64,000 bases of DNA from JACVRN01 sp036403815 (GCA_036403815.1 DASWQH010000042.1:14624-78623), one strand, 5' to 3'; numbered from the stretch's first letter, positions 48,623-57,221 are shown. Numbers and translations are program-made. The notes: a model not told the origin generated them from the letters alone.

Positions 48623-49564
48623 ATGTCTTTGCTGGTAGTCGGCTCGGTGGCCTTTGATGCTGTCGAAACGCCCTTTGGAAAACGGGACAAGATGCTCGGC
48701 GGCTCTGCCTCGCACTTCTCCATCTCTGCTAGCTTTTTTACGGACGTGCGGGTCGTAGCCGTAGTCGGCGGCGATTTCACGCGCGAAGAAGAGCAGGTCT
48801 TCGAGCGTCATGGCGTGAACATCAACGATCTTGAGCGCGTCCCCGAAGGCAAGTCTTTCTTCTGGCGCGGGCGCTACGATTACGATTTGAACACGGCGCA
48901 CACGCTCGATACACAGCTTAACGTCTTCGCGGACTTTCAACCGAAGATTTCTGAAGAGGCAAAGCAGGCGCGTCTGGTATTCTTAGGCAACATTCAGCCG
49001 GACTTGCAGCGCGGCGTTCGTGATCAGGTTGGCGGCTCAGAGCTGATAGCGCTTGATACCATGAATCTATGGATTGACACGACGCGTGAGTCTCTGCTGG
49101 AAACGATCAAGGGCGTGCATGTGATGATTATCAACGACGCGGAGGCGAGGCAGTTGGCCGACGAGCCGAATTGGATTCGAGCCGCGCGCAAGATTATGTC
49201 AATGGGGCCGCGTGCGCTCGTCGTCAAGCGCGGCGAGTACGGCGCGGCGCTCTTCACGCACGATACTTACTTTGCCATTCCAGCCTATCCGCTAGAATCA
49301 GTCTTTGATCCGACGGGCGCGGGCGACACCTTCGCTGGCGGCTTCATGGGTTATCTGTCGAGCCAGGAGAAACTGGACGAAGCGGCAATGCGCCGCGCCA
49401 TGATCTTCGGCTCGGTGATGGCTTCCTTCAACGTCGAAGAGTTCGGTACAGAGCGCGTGCAGCGTCTCACACACAAAGAGATTAACGAGCGCTTTCGTGC
49501 CTTCAAGCAGATGACGCACTTTGAAGAGATTCCGTTTGAGCGCGCCGTGCAAGCGACAAGATAA
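48623..49564 (+). CDS. PfkB-family carbohydrate kinase
   Basis: Ribokinase-type kinase for a sugar, nucleoside or sugar phosphate. 313 residues with the N-terminal GGSASHFSI region, PEGKSFFWRGRYDYD in the lid area, and the catalytic DPTGAGDTFAGG near residue 230 (the Asp of GAGD is the base). The exact substrate is not clear from sequence. Start: ATG at 48623 with CAGGAG upstream. It stops 5 nt before a hairpin. Confidence 0.9.
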   Translation: MSLLVVGSVAFDAVETPFGKRDKMLGGSASHFSISASFFTDVRVVAVVGGDFTREEEQVFERHGVNINDLERVPEGKSFFWRGRYDYDLNTAHTLDTQLNVFADFQPKISEEAKQARLVFLGNIQPDLQRGVRDQVGGSELIALDTMNLWIDTTRESLLETIKGVHVMIINDAEARQLADEPNWIRAARKIMSMGPRALVVKRGEYGAALFTHDTYFAIPAYPLESVFDPTGAGDTFAGGFMGYLSSQEKLDEAAMRRAMIFGSVMASFNVEEFGTERVQRLTHKEINERFRAFKQMTHFEEIPFERAVQATR

Positions 49565-49568
49565 CAGT

Positions 49569-49642
49569 AGGAGATGGGGGTTAGGAGTTGGGGGTTGGTG
49601 AAAGCTTCTTCCTATCCCCCAACCCCTAACCCCCATCCCCTC
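49569..49642. repeat. G-rich heptamer-repeat hairpin
   Basis: Arms 49569-49600 (GGGGTTA, GGAGTTG units) and 49612-49642 (complement). It starts 5 nt after the kinase stop. A loose AT-rich TTTTCCCA run follows to about 49670. Confidence 0.78.
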
Positions 49643-49712
49643 TTTCCCATTTTCCCATTTTCCATTTAAACTGTCTTTCGCCATAACAATCGAATCGAAG
49701 CTGAGGGAAATT

Positions 49713-50123
49713 ATGTTCTGTCCTGTTTGCGAGTCTGAGTATGAGTCGGGAATTACGAGTTGTCCTGATGACGGGTCGGAGTTGGTAGAGCGCCTGACGC
49801 CGGAGAATTCCGTGCAGGATCACAGCGAAGCGCGCTTTGTTCCGCTTCATAATCTAGGCTCTCCGGCTGAGGCCGAGATGGTCAACGACATCCTGATGCA
49901 AAACGGCATCCGCTCCGCCGTTCAATCCGGCGGCATGGATGCTTTTTCACCTCTGCTTTCGACGACCTCGCCGGGAGCAGCCGTCCTCGTTGACGAGCGC
50001 GATTACGACCGCGCGATGGAGCTTTACAATGCCTTCTTCGGCAACGACACTACGCCGCTCACAGGCACCACGCTTGAGGAAGACGAAGAACTCACAGAGG
50101 ATGAAGAAGACGACAGTGCATAA
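49713..50123 (+). CDS. DUF2007-type protein with half zinc ribbon
   Basis: 136 residues. The N-terminus is a three-cysteine knuckle (C3, C6, C17, then PDDG) like that at 1241-1858. Residues 40-110 form a small ferredoxin-like domain of the DUF2007 type (PLHNLGSPAEAEMVNDILMQNGI, VLVDERDYDRAMEL). The C-terminus is strongly acidic. DUF2007 proteins are called putative signal-transducing proteins; the function is not known. Start: ATG at 49713 with GAGGG upstream. Confidence 0.78.
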   Translation: MFCPVCESEYESGITSCPDDGSELVERLTPENSVQDHSEARFVPLHNLGSPAEAEMVNDILMQNGIRSAVQSGGMDAFSPLLSTTSPGAAVLVDERDYDRAMELYNAFFGNDTTPLTGTTLEEDEELTEDEEDDSA

Positions 50124-50124
50124 G

Positions 50125-50218
50125 AACAGTTTTCAGTTCTCAGTTTTAAGTTTTCAGTTTTTCAGAAGAAGAGCCGGTCGCTTTTTCTGAAAACTGAAAA
50201 CTAATAACTGAAAACTGC
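50125..50218. repeat. T-rich heptamer-repeat hairpin
   Basis: Arms 50126-50166 (CAGTTTT, CAGTTCT units) and 50185-50218 (complement). It starts 2 nt after the DUF2007 stop and ends 11 nt before the cutA start. Confidence 0.82.
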
Positions 50219-50228
50219 TTTTACGAAT

Positions 50229-50573
50229 ATGGCTGATGAAAGCAGAGAGCCGGTTGTGGTATTGATGACGACGGGCAGTCGTGAAGAGGCTGTGCGGTTG
50301 GCAGAGATGCTGGTCGGCTCGCGCCTTGCCGCCTGTGTGCAGATTTTGCCGAAGATGGAGTCCGTCTACTGGTGGCAGGACGGTATTCATCGTGACCCGG
50401 AGCATCTGCTTCTGGTTAAAACAACGATGGATAATTTCGCAAGGCTGGAACTGGAAGTGCGCGCCCTTCACAGCTACGAAACGCCTGAGATCATAGCTCT
50501 TCCGGTCAACGCTTCTTCCGCGCCCTATCTTGAATGGTTGACGGCGACCGTCAAGTCTCAAAAAATCCCATAG
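50229..50573 (+). CDS. cutA: Divalent-cation tolerance protein CutA
   Basis: Small trimeric ferredoxin-like protein linked to copper tolerance; its exact role is unsettled. 114 residues, with MTTGSREEAVRLAEMLVG in part, ACVQILPKMESVYWWQ, EHLLLVKTT and SYETPEIIALPV in part, all characteristic. The ATG is at 50229; no strong Shine-Dalgarno is visible before it. The stop TAG (50571-50573) is part of a REP palindrome. Confidence 0.93.
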   Translation: MADESREPVVVLMTTGSREEAVRLAEMLVGSRLAACVQILPKMESVYWWQDGIHRDPEHLLLVKTTMDNFARLELEVRALHSYETPEIIALPVNASSAPYLEWLTATVKSQKIP

Positions 50574-50761
50574 GGACTTCTGGTAATAGCCCAGCTATTT
50601 ATGGCTGGGAACAGCAGGCGCAAACAGAGTGGAGTCCCGTAGGGACGACTGAAATCTTTCTGGATTTATTCAGCCGTCCCTACGGGACTCCACTTTATTT
50701 TCCATACCTTATCCCCAGCGCTGAAGCACTGGGCTATTATCAGAAGTCCCTACGGGACTTT
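50566..50761. repeat. REP/BIME-like array between convergent genes
   Basis: Outer pair TCCCATAGGGACTTCTG and CAGAAGTCCCTACGGGA, middle AATAGCCCAGC...GCTGGGA with its partner CCCAGCG...CACTGGGCTATT, inner AGTGGAGTCCCGTAGGGACG with its complement. It contains the cutA stop and ends 12 nt before the LOG stop. Confidence 0.85.
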
Positions 50762-50773
50762 CAAATCAGCTTT

Positions 50774-51529
50774 TTATATCGAGCCAACCAGATCATCCGA
50801 CACCATTCGATCAATCTTGCGCAACGAATCCTGGCTCTTAGCGATAATCTCTACCACTTCCGCTGGCGAGTCCGTTATACGCAGCAGCTTCAAATCCTGC
50901 TCTGTAATCTTTCGCTCTGCGAGAATCGTGCCCTTTACCCACTCTAACAGGCCGCCCCAGAATTTCGTGCCGAAGAGAACGACCGGAAAGTCTCTTATCT
51001 TACGCGTTTGAATAAGCGTGAGCGCTTCAAACAACTCGTCCATAGTGCCGAAGCCGCCGGGAAAGATGACGAAGGCGCAGCTATACTTGACGAACATAGT
51101 CTTGCGCACGAAGAAGTATTTGAACTTAAGAGAGCGTGTCTGGTAAGGATTCGGCTTCTGTTCGAAGGGAAGCTCTATGTTGCAGCCGATTGAAATGCCG
51201 CCCGCTTCCATTGCGCCGCGATTAGCTGCCTCCATAATGCCGGGGCCGCCGCCCGAAATCACAGCGAAGCCTGCGTGAGCCAGAAGCGCTGCCGTTTCCT
51301 GCGCAGCCTTGTATTGCGGGTCTTCCTGGCTGGTGCGAGCCGAGCCGAAGATAGCCACTCCGCGCGTGATGCTTGCCAATTCGTCAAAGCCTTCGACGAA
51401 CTCACCCATGATACGAAAGACTCGCCACGTATCCGTATGCGTAAATTCGTCAACCTTCGGGGACTCAAGTAATTGCTCGTCCTGTGTGACCTCTTGTGTG
51501 TCCCTGTTTTTCGCGTCTGTTTCAGCCAT
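50774..51529 (-). CDS. LOG-family protein (cytokinin-activating-type phosphoribohydrolase fold)
   Basis: 251 residues, Rossmann-like fold with the LOG motif pair GGGPGIMEAANRGA and PGGFGTMDELFE, which form the nucleotide 5'-monophosphate site. Bacterial members hydrolyse nucleotide monophosphates to base and ribose phosphate. The first 45 residues are a polar extension. It is followed by a REP array; upstream a 9-nt repeat separates it from fabI on the same strand. Confidence 0.9.
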   Translation of the reverse strand: MAETDAKNRDTQEVTQDEQLLESPKVDEFTHTDTWRVFRIMGEFVEGFDELASITRGVAIFGSARTSQEDPQYKAAQETAALLAHAGFAVISGGGPGIMEAANRGAMEAGGISIGCNIELPFEQKPNPYQTRSLKFKYFFVRKTMFVKYSCAFVIFPGGFGTMDELFEALTLIQTRKIRDFPVVLFGTKFWGGLLEWVKGTILAERKITEQDLKLLRITDSPAEVVEIIAKSQDSLRKIDRMVSDDLVGSI

Positions 51530-51536
51530 AAGAATA

Positions 51537-51641
51537 GTCTGGAGAGTCCAGAGAGTCTGGAGAGTCCAGAGAGTCCAGAGAGTCCAGAGAGTCTAGAGAG
51601 CCGGAAGCGACTTTCTTTTCACTCTCTAGACTCTCCAGACT
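51537..51641. repeat. Nine-base tandem repeat hairpin
   Basis: 51537-51600 is a tandem series of GAGTCCAGA units (period 9), about seven copies with small changes. 51620-51641 holds a short complementary arm (ACTCTCTAGACTCTCC). It abuts the fabI stop at 51644. It differs from the other hairpins in its 9-base period. Confidence 0.8.
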
Positions 51642-51643
51642 TT

Positions 51644-52405
51644 TTATACTGCCATGATGTTGTAGCCGCAGTCTACGTGAATCACTTCGCCGGTGATGCC
51701 GGAGGAAAGCGGGCTGCAAAGGAAGAGAGCTGTGTTGCCGACTTCGCGTGCCTCTACGTTGCGGCGAAGCGGTGCGCGCTCGGCGTGATGCTTGAGCATC
51801 GAAGACATGTTGCTGACGGCGCGTGCCGAAAGCGTGTTGATAGGCCCGGCGCTTATGGTGTTAACCCGTATATTGAGCTTGCCCAGATCGTATGCAAGGT
51901 AACGCGTGCTTGCTTCAAGCGCGGCCTTCGCCACACCCATCACGTTGTAATTCGGCACGACCTTTTCCGCGCCGTAGTAGGTCATGGAAACTATGCTGCC
52001 GCCTTCGGTCATCAGCGGGGCGGCGGCGCGCGAGACCTGTGCTAAAGAGTATGCGCTTATTTCCAGCGCCGTCAGGAAACCTTCGCGCGTCGTGTTAAGA
52101 AACTCACCTTCAAGCTCTTCTTTCGGGGCGAAGGCGATGCTGTGTACCAGAAAATCCAGCCGCCCGAACTCCTGCCGCAGGCGCTCGAAGGTAGCATCAA
52201 CCTCTTCCTGCTTCGCTACATCGCAGGGCAGTACGAGCGCGCCCGCCATATCGCCGGTCAACTTCTCAACATTCTCCTTCAGCCGCTCGCCCTGATAAGT
52301 GAAAGCCAGCCGCGCGCCCGCTTCATGCAAAGCCTCTGCCGTCGCCCAAGCAATAGAGCGCTTATTGGCAACGCCGAAGATGATGCCGAATTTGTTCTGT
52401 AGCAT
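51644..52405 (-). CDS. fabI: Enoyl-[acyl-carrier-protein] reductase, FabI type
   Basis: Last step of each fatty-acid elongation cycle; reduces enoyl-ACP with NADH. 253 residues with the cofactor motif GVANKRSIAWA and the catalytic Tyr-x6-Lys (YNVMGVAK) near residue 160; SAGPINTLSARAVS is also typical. Start: ATG at 52405. A 9-nt repeat follows the gene, and LOG lies after it. Confidence 0.95.
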   Translation of the reverse strand: MLQNKFGIIFGVANKRSIAWATAEALHEAGARLAFTYQGERLKENVEKLTGDMAGALVLPCDVAKQEEVDATFERLRQEFGRLDFLVHSIAFAPKEELEGEFLNTTREGFLTALEISAYSLAQVSRAAAPLMTEGGSIVSMTYYGAEKVVPNYNVMGVAKAALEASTRYLAYDLGKLNIRVNTISAGPINTLSARAVSNMSSMLKHHAERAPLRRNVEAREVGNTALFLCSPLSSGITGEVIHVDCGYNIMAV

Positions 52406-52495
52406 GGCGAGTGTTCCTGAAATTTAAGATAGAGAATCTGATTCTGGAAAGAGTCTGTAGCCAACGAAAAACGCTATGACCAGCCCGCTATTGTC

Positions 52496-52948
52496 TCATT
52501 CCTTCTGCTGTGGCTGCTTAAAATCTTCTTCGCAGAACTGTTGGACTTGAGAGAAAAGTTGCGGGCAATAGCTGTCGGAGAGTCCGGCTTGCGTGCATTG
52601 AACTTTCTGCCACTGACCGCTCTTGATGAATTCGGTGCGCTTCGGAACTGCGTCACAGAAGCCTGTGGTCGGGCGACTCTTATTCAGGCAGGCTCGCAGA
52701 AAGATATTATCGGCGATTGAAGTTTGGAAACCCGGTGAAACCTTATGGCGCGCTATTGTTTCCGCAACGCATCCGCGATTATCAGTCTTCTTGCCGAACT
52801 CTTCTCCATCTTTATAGGCATTCTTGCCCGCGTCCAAAAACTCCTGGCTATGTTGCGACCACCAGTAAACCGCTCCGCCGATAATTACGAAGAGGAGTAG
52901 CGCAAAACCAACGATAACCGCCAGGATAATCTTAACTGTGGTTGACAT
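52496..52948 (-). CDS. Hypothetical membrane-anchored protein
   Basis: 150 residues with one N-terminal transmembrane helix (about 7-28, KIILAVIVGFALLLFVIIG) and a soluble part that contains five or more cysteines (RGCVAET, LRACLN, GFCDA, VQCTQ, SYCPQ, FCEED), probably in disulfides outside the cytoplasm. No family is recognised. It is on the minus strand upstream of fabI and downstream of the M48 gene. Confidence 0.65.
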   Translation of the reverse strand: MSTTVKIILAVIVGFALLLFVIIGGAVYWWSQHSQEFLDAGKNAYKDGEEFGKKTDNRGCVAETIARHKVSPGFQTSIADNIFLRACLNKSRPTTGFCDAVPKRTEFIKSGQWQKVQCTQAGLSDSYCPQLFSQVQQFCEEDFKQPQQKE

Positions 52949-52985
52949 TGAATGCTCTCCTCGGAGTTAAGAGACAACAATTATC

Positions 52986-53969
52986 TTAAGCTGCTGCGCT
53001 CTGCGGCTCGTCTTCCATCAGTCGTTTATACTCCCCGCTGTCCACCCACTTGAGAATCTCTGAGACGCGCCAGACAGGGAAGGGATGCGTCATGCCTGAA
53101 GAGATGATGTCAGCCCAGAAGCGGTCGAGAGCTTTTTCGTCGTAGTTCTTCTGAAAATCACGCGCCTGCGCCAGAAACTGATCGTAGTCAACCTTGGACG
53201 CAAACGTTCCGCCGCAGAGCTTCATCATCGTGCGCCCTATGACGTGCGGGTCTTGTGTGACCAGAAGCGCCGCGCGGTCACATGAAAGCTCTGCGCGACG
53301 CGCCCAGGCCAGAAGCGCCGCGCGCATTGTGCCCGTCAGGAGTTGTGTGATGAGCGAGGCAATCGGCGCTGCGGCCAGTGCCGCTCCGGCCAGCGCCTCT
53401 ATCAAGCGCGCCGCCGTCAGGTACAGCACATGCTCTGCATGAATGTGTCCGACCTCGTGCGCCACCACGGCCAGGACTTCTTCATCCGTCAAACGTTCCA
53501 GCAAAGAGGAATGAAGAACTATGACAGGCTTTTCGACTCCGCCGGTGAAGGCGTTGACGATGGGTGATTGCTGAACGAAAAGATCAGGCATGTCTACGCC
53601 GAGCGTCGTGCAGGCGACTTGCAGTTTGGCATGAAGGTCCGGGCATTGTTCGGGTGTGACCTTGACGGCGCTCGCCATAAAAATCACGCGGATGGCGGAT
53701 TCGCCCGTGACGGCCAGCAGTTTCTTCAAGGCCGAGTCAATGCCGGGGATTGTGCGCAGGGCTGCGAGCGCGCGGCTATCAGCCGGATGTATATAGTCAT
53801 GCTTATCAAGCTCTGCAAATTTTTTGTGCGGCGTCTCCGACAGCGGCAGGCGACAACGCCCACAGCGCGCTGTTCCGCCTTCGGTGCGTGTCTGATTCAG
53901 TTGCCCGCAATAACGACAACGCACGGACTCGCGATTGTCATCTGCCATAAAAGATTCTTGACTTTCCAT
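52986..53969 (-). CDS. M48-family metallopeptidase with N-terminal zinc ribbon
   Basis: 327 residues. The start holds a zinc ribbon (CRYCGQ...CGRCRLPL near 16-36). The peptidase has HEVGHIHAEH near residue 165, with hydrophobic helices around 175-215, and a later ELSCDRAAL that carries the third ligand Glu, as in the HtpX/Oma1 group. It probably acts at the membrane in protein quality control. The ATG at 53969 has AGGGA upstream; another ATG at 53948 is possible. Confidence 0.88.
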   Translation of the reverse strand: MESQESFMADDNRESVRCRYCGQLNQTRTEGGTARCGRCRLPLSETPHKKFAELDKHDYIHPADSRALAALRTIPGIDSALKKLLAVTGESAIRVIFMASAVKVTPEQCPDLHAKLQVACTTLGVDMPDLFVQQSPIVNAFTGGVEKPVIVLHSSLLERLTDEEVLAVVAHEVGHIHAEHVLYLTAARLIEALAGAALAAAPIASLITQLLTGTMRAALLAWARRAELSCDRAALLVTQDPHVIGRTMMKLCGGTFASKVDYDQFLAQARDFQKNYDEKALDRFWADIISSGMTHPFPVWRVSEILKWVDSGEYKRLMEDEPQSAAA

Positions 53970-54078
53970 AGATACCAATCCCTTATCAGAAAAGATTGCG
54001 CTTCATGCGCTCGCAGTCCGGGAAGACTCAAAATAAGACAGCCTGACGCGTCGGCGCTAAGTACAAAGATTATAAGAG

Positions 54079-54190
54079 AGCAGTCAGCTATCAGCAATCA
54101 GCCGTCAGCTTTATCTGCTTCAAACTGAAAAATTAATATTCAACACTATGAAGCTCAAAAGCTGAAAGCTAATAGCTGATTGCTGACTGC
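54079..54190. repeat. Heptamer-repeat hairpin at the purH end
   Basis: Arms 54079-54110 (CAGTCAG, CTATCAG, CAATCAG units) and 54157-54190 (complement). The right arm starts two bases after the purH stop. Same unit family as 19058-19124. The middle (54111-54156) is AT-rich without clear structure. Confidence 0.78.
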
Positions 54191-54191
54191 T

Positions 54192-55844
54192 TTAATGTTT
54201 GAAGTGGCGTATGCCTGTGAAGACCATCGCCAGATTATGTTCATCCGCTGCTGCAATGGTTTCCGCGTCGCGCGTGCTTCCGCCGGGTTGTATGATGGCG
54301 GTGATGCCGTGGCGTGCCGCTTCGTCAATGCCGTCGCGGAAAGGGAAGAAAGCATCGGATGCGAGCACGGAGCCTTCTACGGGAATCTGAGCGCGCATCG
54401 CTCCTATCTTGACGGAATCAACTCTGGACATCTGGCCTGCGCCGACTCCAACGGTCTGCCCTTCTCGCGCGTAAACGATAGCATTTGACTTCGTGTGCTT
54501 TGCGACCGTCCACGCGAAAAGAAGCGCACGCAACTCTTCTGCGGTAGGGGGGCGGCGTGTGACGACCTTCAATGCTTCACGCGTCAAATGATGCGTGTCT
54601 CGTGTCTGAACCAGCATCCCGCCGGAAATTTGCCTGTACTCAAGCCCTTCTGCGGGGCGTGGCTCCCCGGCGCGCAACACGCGCAGATTCTTTTTCGCGC
54701 GCAAGACAGCAAGCGCAGCCTCTTCAAAATCCGGCGCAATCAAGACCTCCGTGAAAATCTCTGCGACGGCGCGTGCAGCCGCTTCATCAACTTTACGATT
54801 AAAGGCGACGATGCCGCCAAAGGCCGAGACCGGATCAGTCTCAAGCGCTCGCCTGTAAGCCTCTTCCGCAGTCTGCCCATAGCCTACGCCCGCGGGATTC
54901 GTGTGCTTGATAATCGCGCACGTCAATTCATCGAAATCAGAGATAAGCTGCCACGCCGCATCCGCGTCAACGTAGTTGTTATAAGACATCTCCTTACCGT
55001 TAAGCAGTTCGGCATGGCCTATGCCGCGCGCTCCGCCCGTATCATAGAGCGCGGCAAGCTGATGCGGATTTTCACCATATCGAAGGTCAGCGATTTTCCG
55101 TATCGTCCACGATGCAAAGTCCGGAGGTCTGTCTATATCCATGATGGATTTCTCTTCAAAGCGTCTGCCGGTTGCCGTATAGGCACCTGCGCTGACGCCG
55201 ATTCCTTCAGCCTCTCCGAGTCGCTCGTTCTCTTCTTTGCTCAGGTAGGCGACGATTGCCGAATCGTATCCGGACGTACGTATAAAAGCTTGCCTGGATA
55301 ATCTTTCACGCGTGCTTAATGACAATGAGCCGTCGTTCTCATTTAGCTCTTCAGTGATTTCAGCGTAAAAATCAGGCGACACAATTACTGCTACGTCTCT
55401 AAAATTCTTTGCGGCGGAGCGAATCATCGAAGGGCCGCCGATGTCTATCTGCTCTATGGCCTCTTCGATGGTGACACCTTCGCGTGCGACCGTCTGCTCG
55501 AAGGGGTAGAGATTGACGACGACCATGTCAATCGGCTCGATGTTGTACTCGCGCATGGCCGCCAGATGTTCTTCGTTGTCGCGAAGAGCCAGCAGGCCGC
55601 CGTGTATGCGCGGGTGAAGCGTCTTGACGCGACCGTCCATCATCTCCGGAAAGTCTGTCACGGCTGAGATGTCGCGCACTTCGATTCCGGCTTCGCGTAA
55701 AGTGTACGCAGTGCCGCCCGTGCTGATAATCTCAACGCCGAAGCCGCTCAAGCCTTGCGCCAATTCTACGATTCCAGTCTTGTCCGAAACGCTCAAAAGC
55801 GCGCGCCTTACCTTACGAAGCCCTTCTTGATTCTGTTCAGCCAT
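54192..55844 (-). CDS. purH: Bifunctional AICAR formyltransferase / IMP cyclohydrolase
   Basis: Last two steps of IMP synthesis. 550 residues: the IMP cyclohydrolase domain is N-terminal (ISTGGTAYTLREAGI, DFPEMMDGRVKTLHPRIHGG), and the formyltransferase domain is C-terminal, with KHTNPAGVG (active-site Lys-His) and the SDAFFPFRDGID region. Complete and of normal length (about 520-550). Start: ATG at 55844. A repeat lies directly after the stop. Confidence 0.96.
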   Translation of the reverse strand: MAEQNQEGLRKVRRALLSVSDKTGIVELAQGLSGFGVEIISTGGTAYTLREAGIEVRDISAVTDFPEMMDGRVKTLHPRIHGGLLALRDNEEHLAAMREYNIEPIDMVVVNLYPFEQTVAREGVTIEEAIEQIDIGGPSMIRSAAKNFRDVAVIVSPDFYAEITEELNENDGSLSLSTRERLSRQAFIRTSGYDSAIVAYLSKEENERLGEAEGIGVSAGAYTATGRRFEEKSIMDIDRPPDFASWTIRKIADLRYGENPHQLAALYDTGGARGIGHAELLNGKEMSYNNYVDADAAWQLISDFDELTCAIIKHTNPAGVGYGQTAEEAYRRALETDPVSAFGGIVAFNRKVDEAAARAVAEIFTEVLIAPDFEEAALAVLRAKKNLRVLRAGEPRPAEGLEYRQISGGMLVQTRDTHHLTREALKVVTRRPPTAEELRALLFAWTVAKHTKSNAIVYAREGQTVGVGAGQMSRVDSVKIGAMRAQIPVEGSVLASDAFFPFRDGIDEAARHGITAIIQPGGSTRDAETIAAADEHNLAMVFTGIRHFKH

Positions 55845-55908
55845 AGAAGTTAACAGCGTTCGATGAATGCTTTCCTTTTCAAATTTTGACGAGCGATAAA
55901 GCCACAGA

Positions 55909-56943
55909 TTATTGTGCGTTCTTCAGGACGTATTCCCTGCGCAGCGTCTGAACGCGAAGCCTCTTATTATTGCCACTGGCGAGGCTGACTTCAATGCGAT
56001 GAGGCAACGCATCGCGCGCCGTTTCCGCAGGATAATAGCCGAGCAGGTACTGGCCTCTTAAGTCATCGTCAATCGCCTGAAAGACCGGCGTCAGGTCATA
56101 CTGCGATTTGGGCGCAAGTGCTGATTTCGCATCGCCGAGCATGAAGTATTTGCCGCCTGTCTTTTCCGCCAGCTCACGGAAGCCTTTGGAGGCAGGTCGT
56201 GCCACAAGGCGACCATCGCGCGGCTCGAAGAGCGGAAGATGAATGATGTAGAAAGAGACGCTTCGCTCAAGAGCTTCATCGATGACCTTTGAAGCGTTTG
56301 TAGTACTCGCCGTGTCGAGTCCGTCGCTGATTAGTATGACGATGCGCCGCTCCGCTTTGTCTAGTAGATTGAAAGAGCGCACGGCTTCCATCGCAGCATC
56401 GAAGATGGCCGTGCGCTTTCCTGGAAAAGCAGGGAAGTTGAAAGCGGCAAGCGCCTGATTTGAATCAGCCGTGAACGAGGCCGCCATGTCAGGTCTTTCG
56501 GTAAAGCGCATGACGGCCACGCGCGAGTCTTTGCCGAAGCGTGAGAAGAGCGCTAGAGCCGCATCACGCTGCCGCACGATGATGTCACGCGCGCTGCCGG
56601 ATGCATCCAGAGCGAAGAGCAGTGCAACGCGCTCCGTGCCGTATGCGAAGTAGGCGGTCTCGACTATGCGGCCATTATCGCGCACGATGAAATCCTGCTG
56701 CTGAAGCCCCCCAACGCGACGCCCGCTCTTGTCTGTCACGAAGAGAGGCACGGTGATGAGGTCTGTGGAGACGCGCACGACTTCATCCACAGGCTCTTGC
56801 TCCTGTGCGGTAGTTTTTCCCTGAAAGATGATGAGAAGCAGCGAAAGAGTTAAGAGTAGAGATACAACGCGAACGCTGCGCGCAACCGGCGCGAGCGTGG
56901 ATGAGTGGCAATAGCTGGCAATCGCTTTGAAATACAAAAACAT
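55909..56943 (-). CDS. VWFA-related secreted protein (acidobacterial type)
   Basis: 344 residues. An N-terminal hydrophobic segment (about 25-42) serves as signal or anchor. The domain near 60-330 is a von Willebrand factor A fold with the metal-site motif LDASGSARD. The overall shape matches the VWFA-related domain family TIGR03436, common in Acidobacteria. The role is unknown, likely a secreted or surface ligand-binding protein. Start: ATG at 56943; internal starts such as a GTG before RSVRVVSLLL are possible. It is preceded on the same strand by a tiny membrane ORF and a good promoter. Confidence 0.85.
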   Translation of the reverse strand: MFLYFKAIASYCHSSTLAPVARSVRVVSLLLTLSLLLIIFQGKTTAQEQEPVDEVVRVSTDLITVPLFVTDKSGRRVGGLQQQDFIVRDNGRIVETAYFAYGTERVALLFALDASGSARDIIVRQRDAALALFSRFGKDSRVAVMRFTERPDMAASFTADSNQALAAFNFPAFPGKRTAIFDAAMEAVRSFNLLDKAERRIVILISDGLDTASTTNASKVIDEALERSVSFYIIHLPLFEPRDGRLVARPASKGFRELAEKTGGKYFMLGDAKSALAPKSQYDLTPVFQAIDDDLRGQYLLGYYPAETARDALPHRIEVSLASGNNKRLRVQTLRREYVLKNAQ

Positions 56944-56958
56944 GCTGCCGGGGCGCGA

Positions 56959-57036
56959 TTAGAACATGAAACGCCCGAAGAGCAGTATGCTAAGAATTAC
57001 CGCGACTGTGATGACTATAATCTTGACCAGACTCAC
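56959..57036 (-). CDS. Tiny single-helix membrane protein
   Basis: 25 residues (from the GTG at 57036; 30 residues if the GTG at 57051 is used), almost all one hydrophobic helix: VKIIVITVAVILSILLFGRF. GAGG lies 8 nt before the GTG at 57036. It sits between a good promoter (57103-57132) and the VWA gene, with the stop 15 bases before the VWA start. It could be a small envelope peptide or a leader peptide. It has no homologue I recognise. Confidence 0.4.
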   Translation of the reverse strand: MSLVKIIVITVAVILSILLFGRFMF

Positions 57037-57102
57037 TGTCAGCTTCCTCACTTGAGATACGGGAACATTCCCTAAAGAGAACGGCAGGCGAACCAATTGC
57101 TC

Positions 57103-57132
57103 ATTCTAGTTGCGCCCGGCTGAGACTGTCAA
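57103..57132 (-). promoter_or_regulatory. Sigma70-type promoter for the tiny ORF and VWA gene
   Basis: On the minus strand, TTGACA (57127-57132) and TAGAAT (57103-57108) are 18 nt apart. The transcript would start near 57096, about 45-60 nt before the tiny ORF. The rest of 57037-57221 shows no other feature. Confidence 0.6.
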
Positions 57133-57221
57133 ACGAGAACGGCCACAAGGCTCAGAACAGGCTGAATTTAAGCTCTACGCAGGCTTTACGCCGCGCCCCG
57201 CCCGCATGTTCCAAGAAAAGC

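Noticed and set aside
51537..51600. CRISPR-like array
   Set aside because: The repeats are 9 bases long and directly tandem without spacers, and no cas gene is present.
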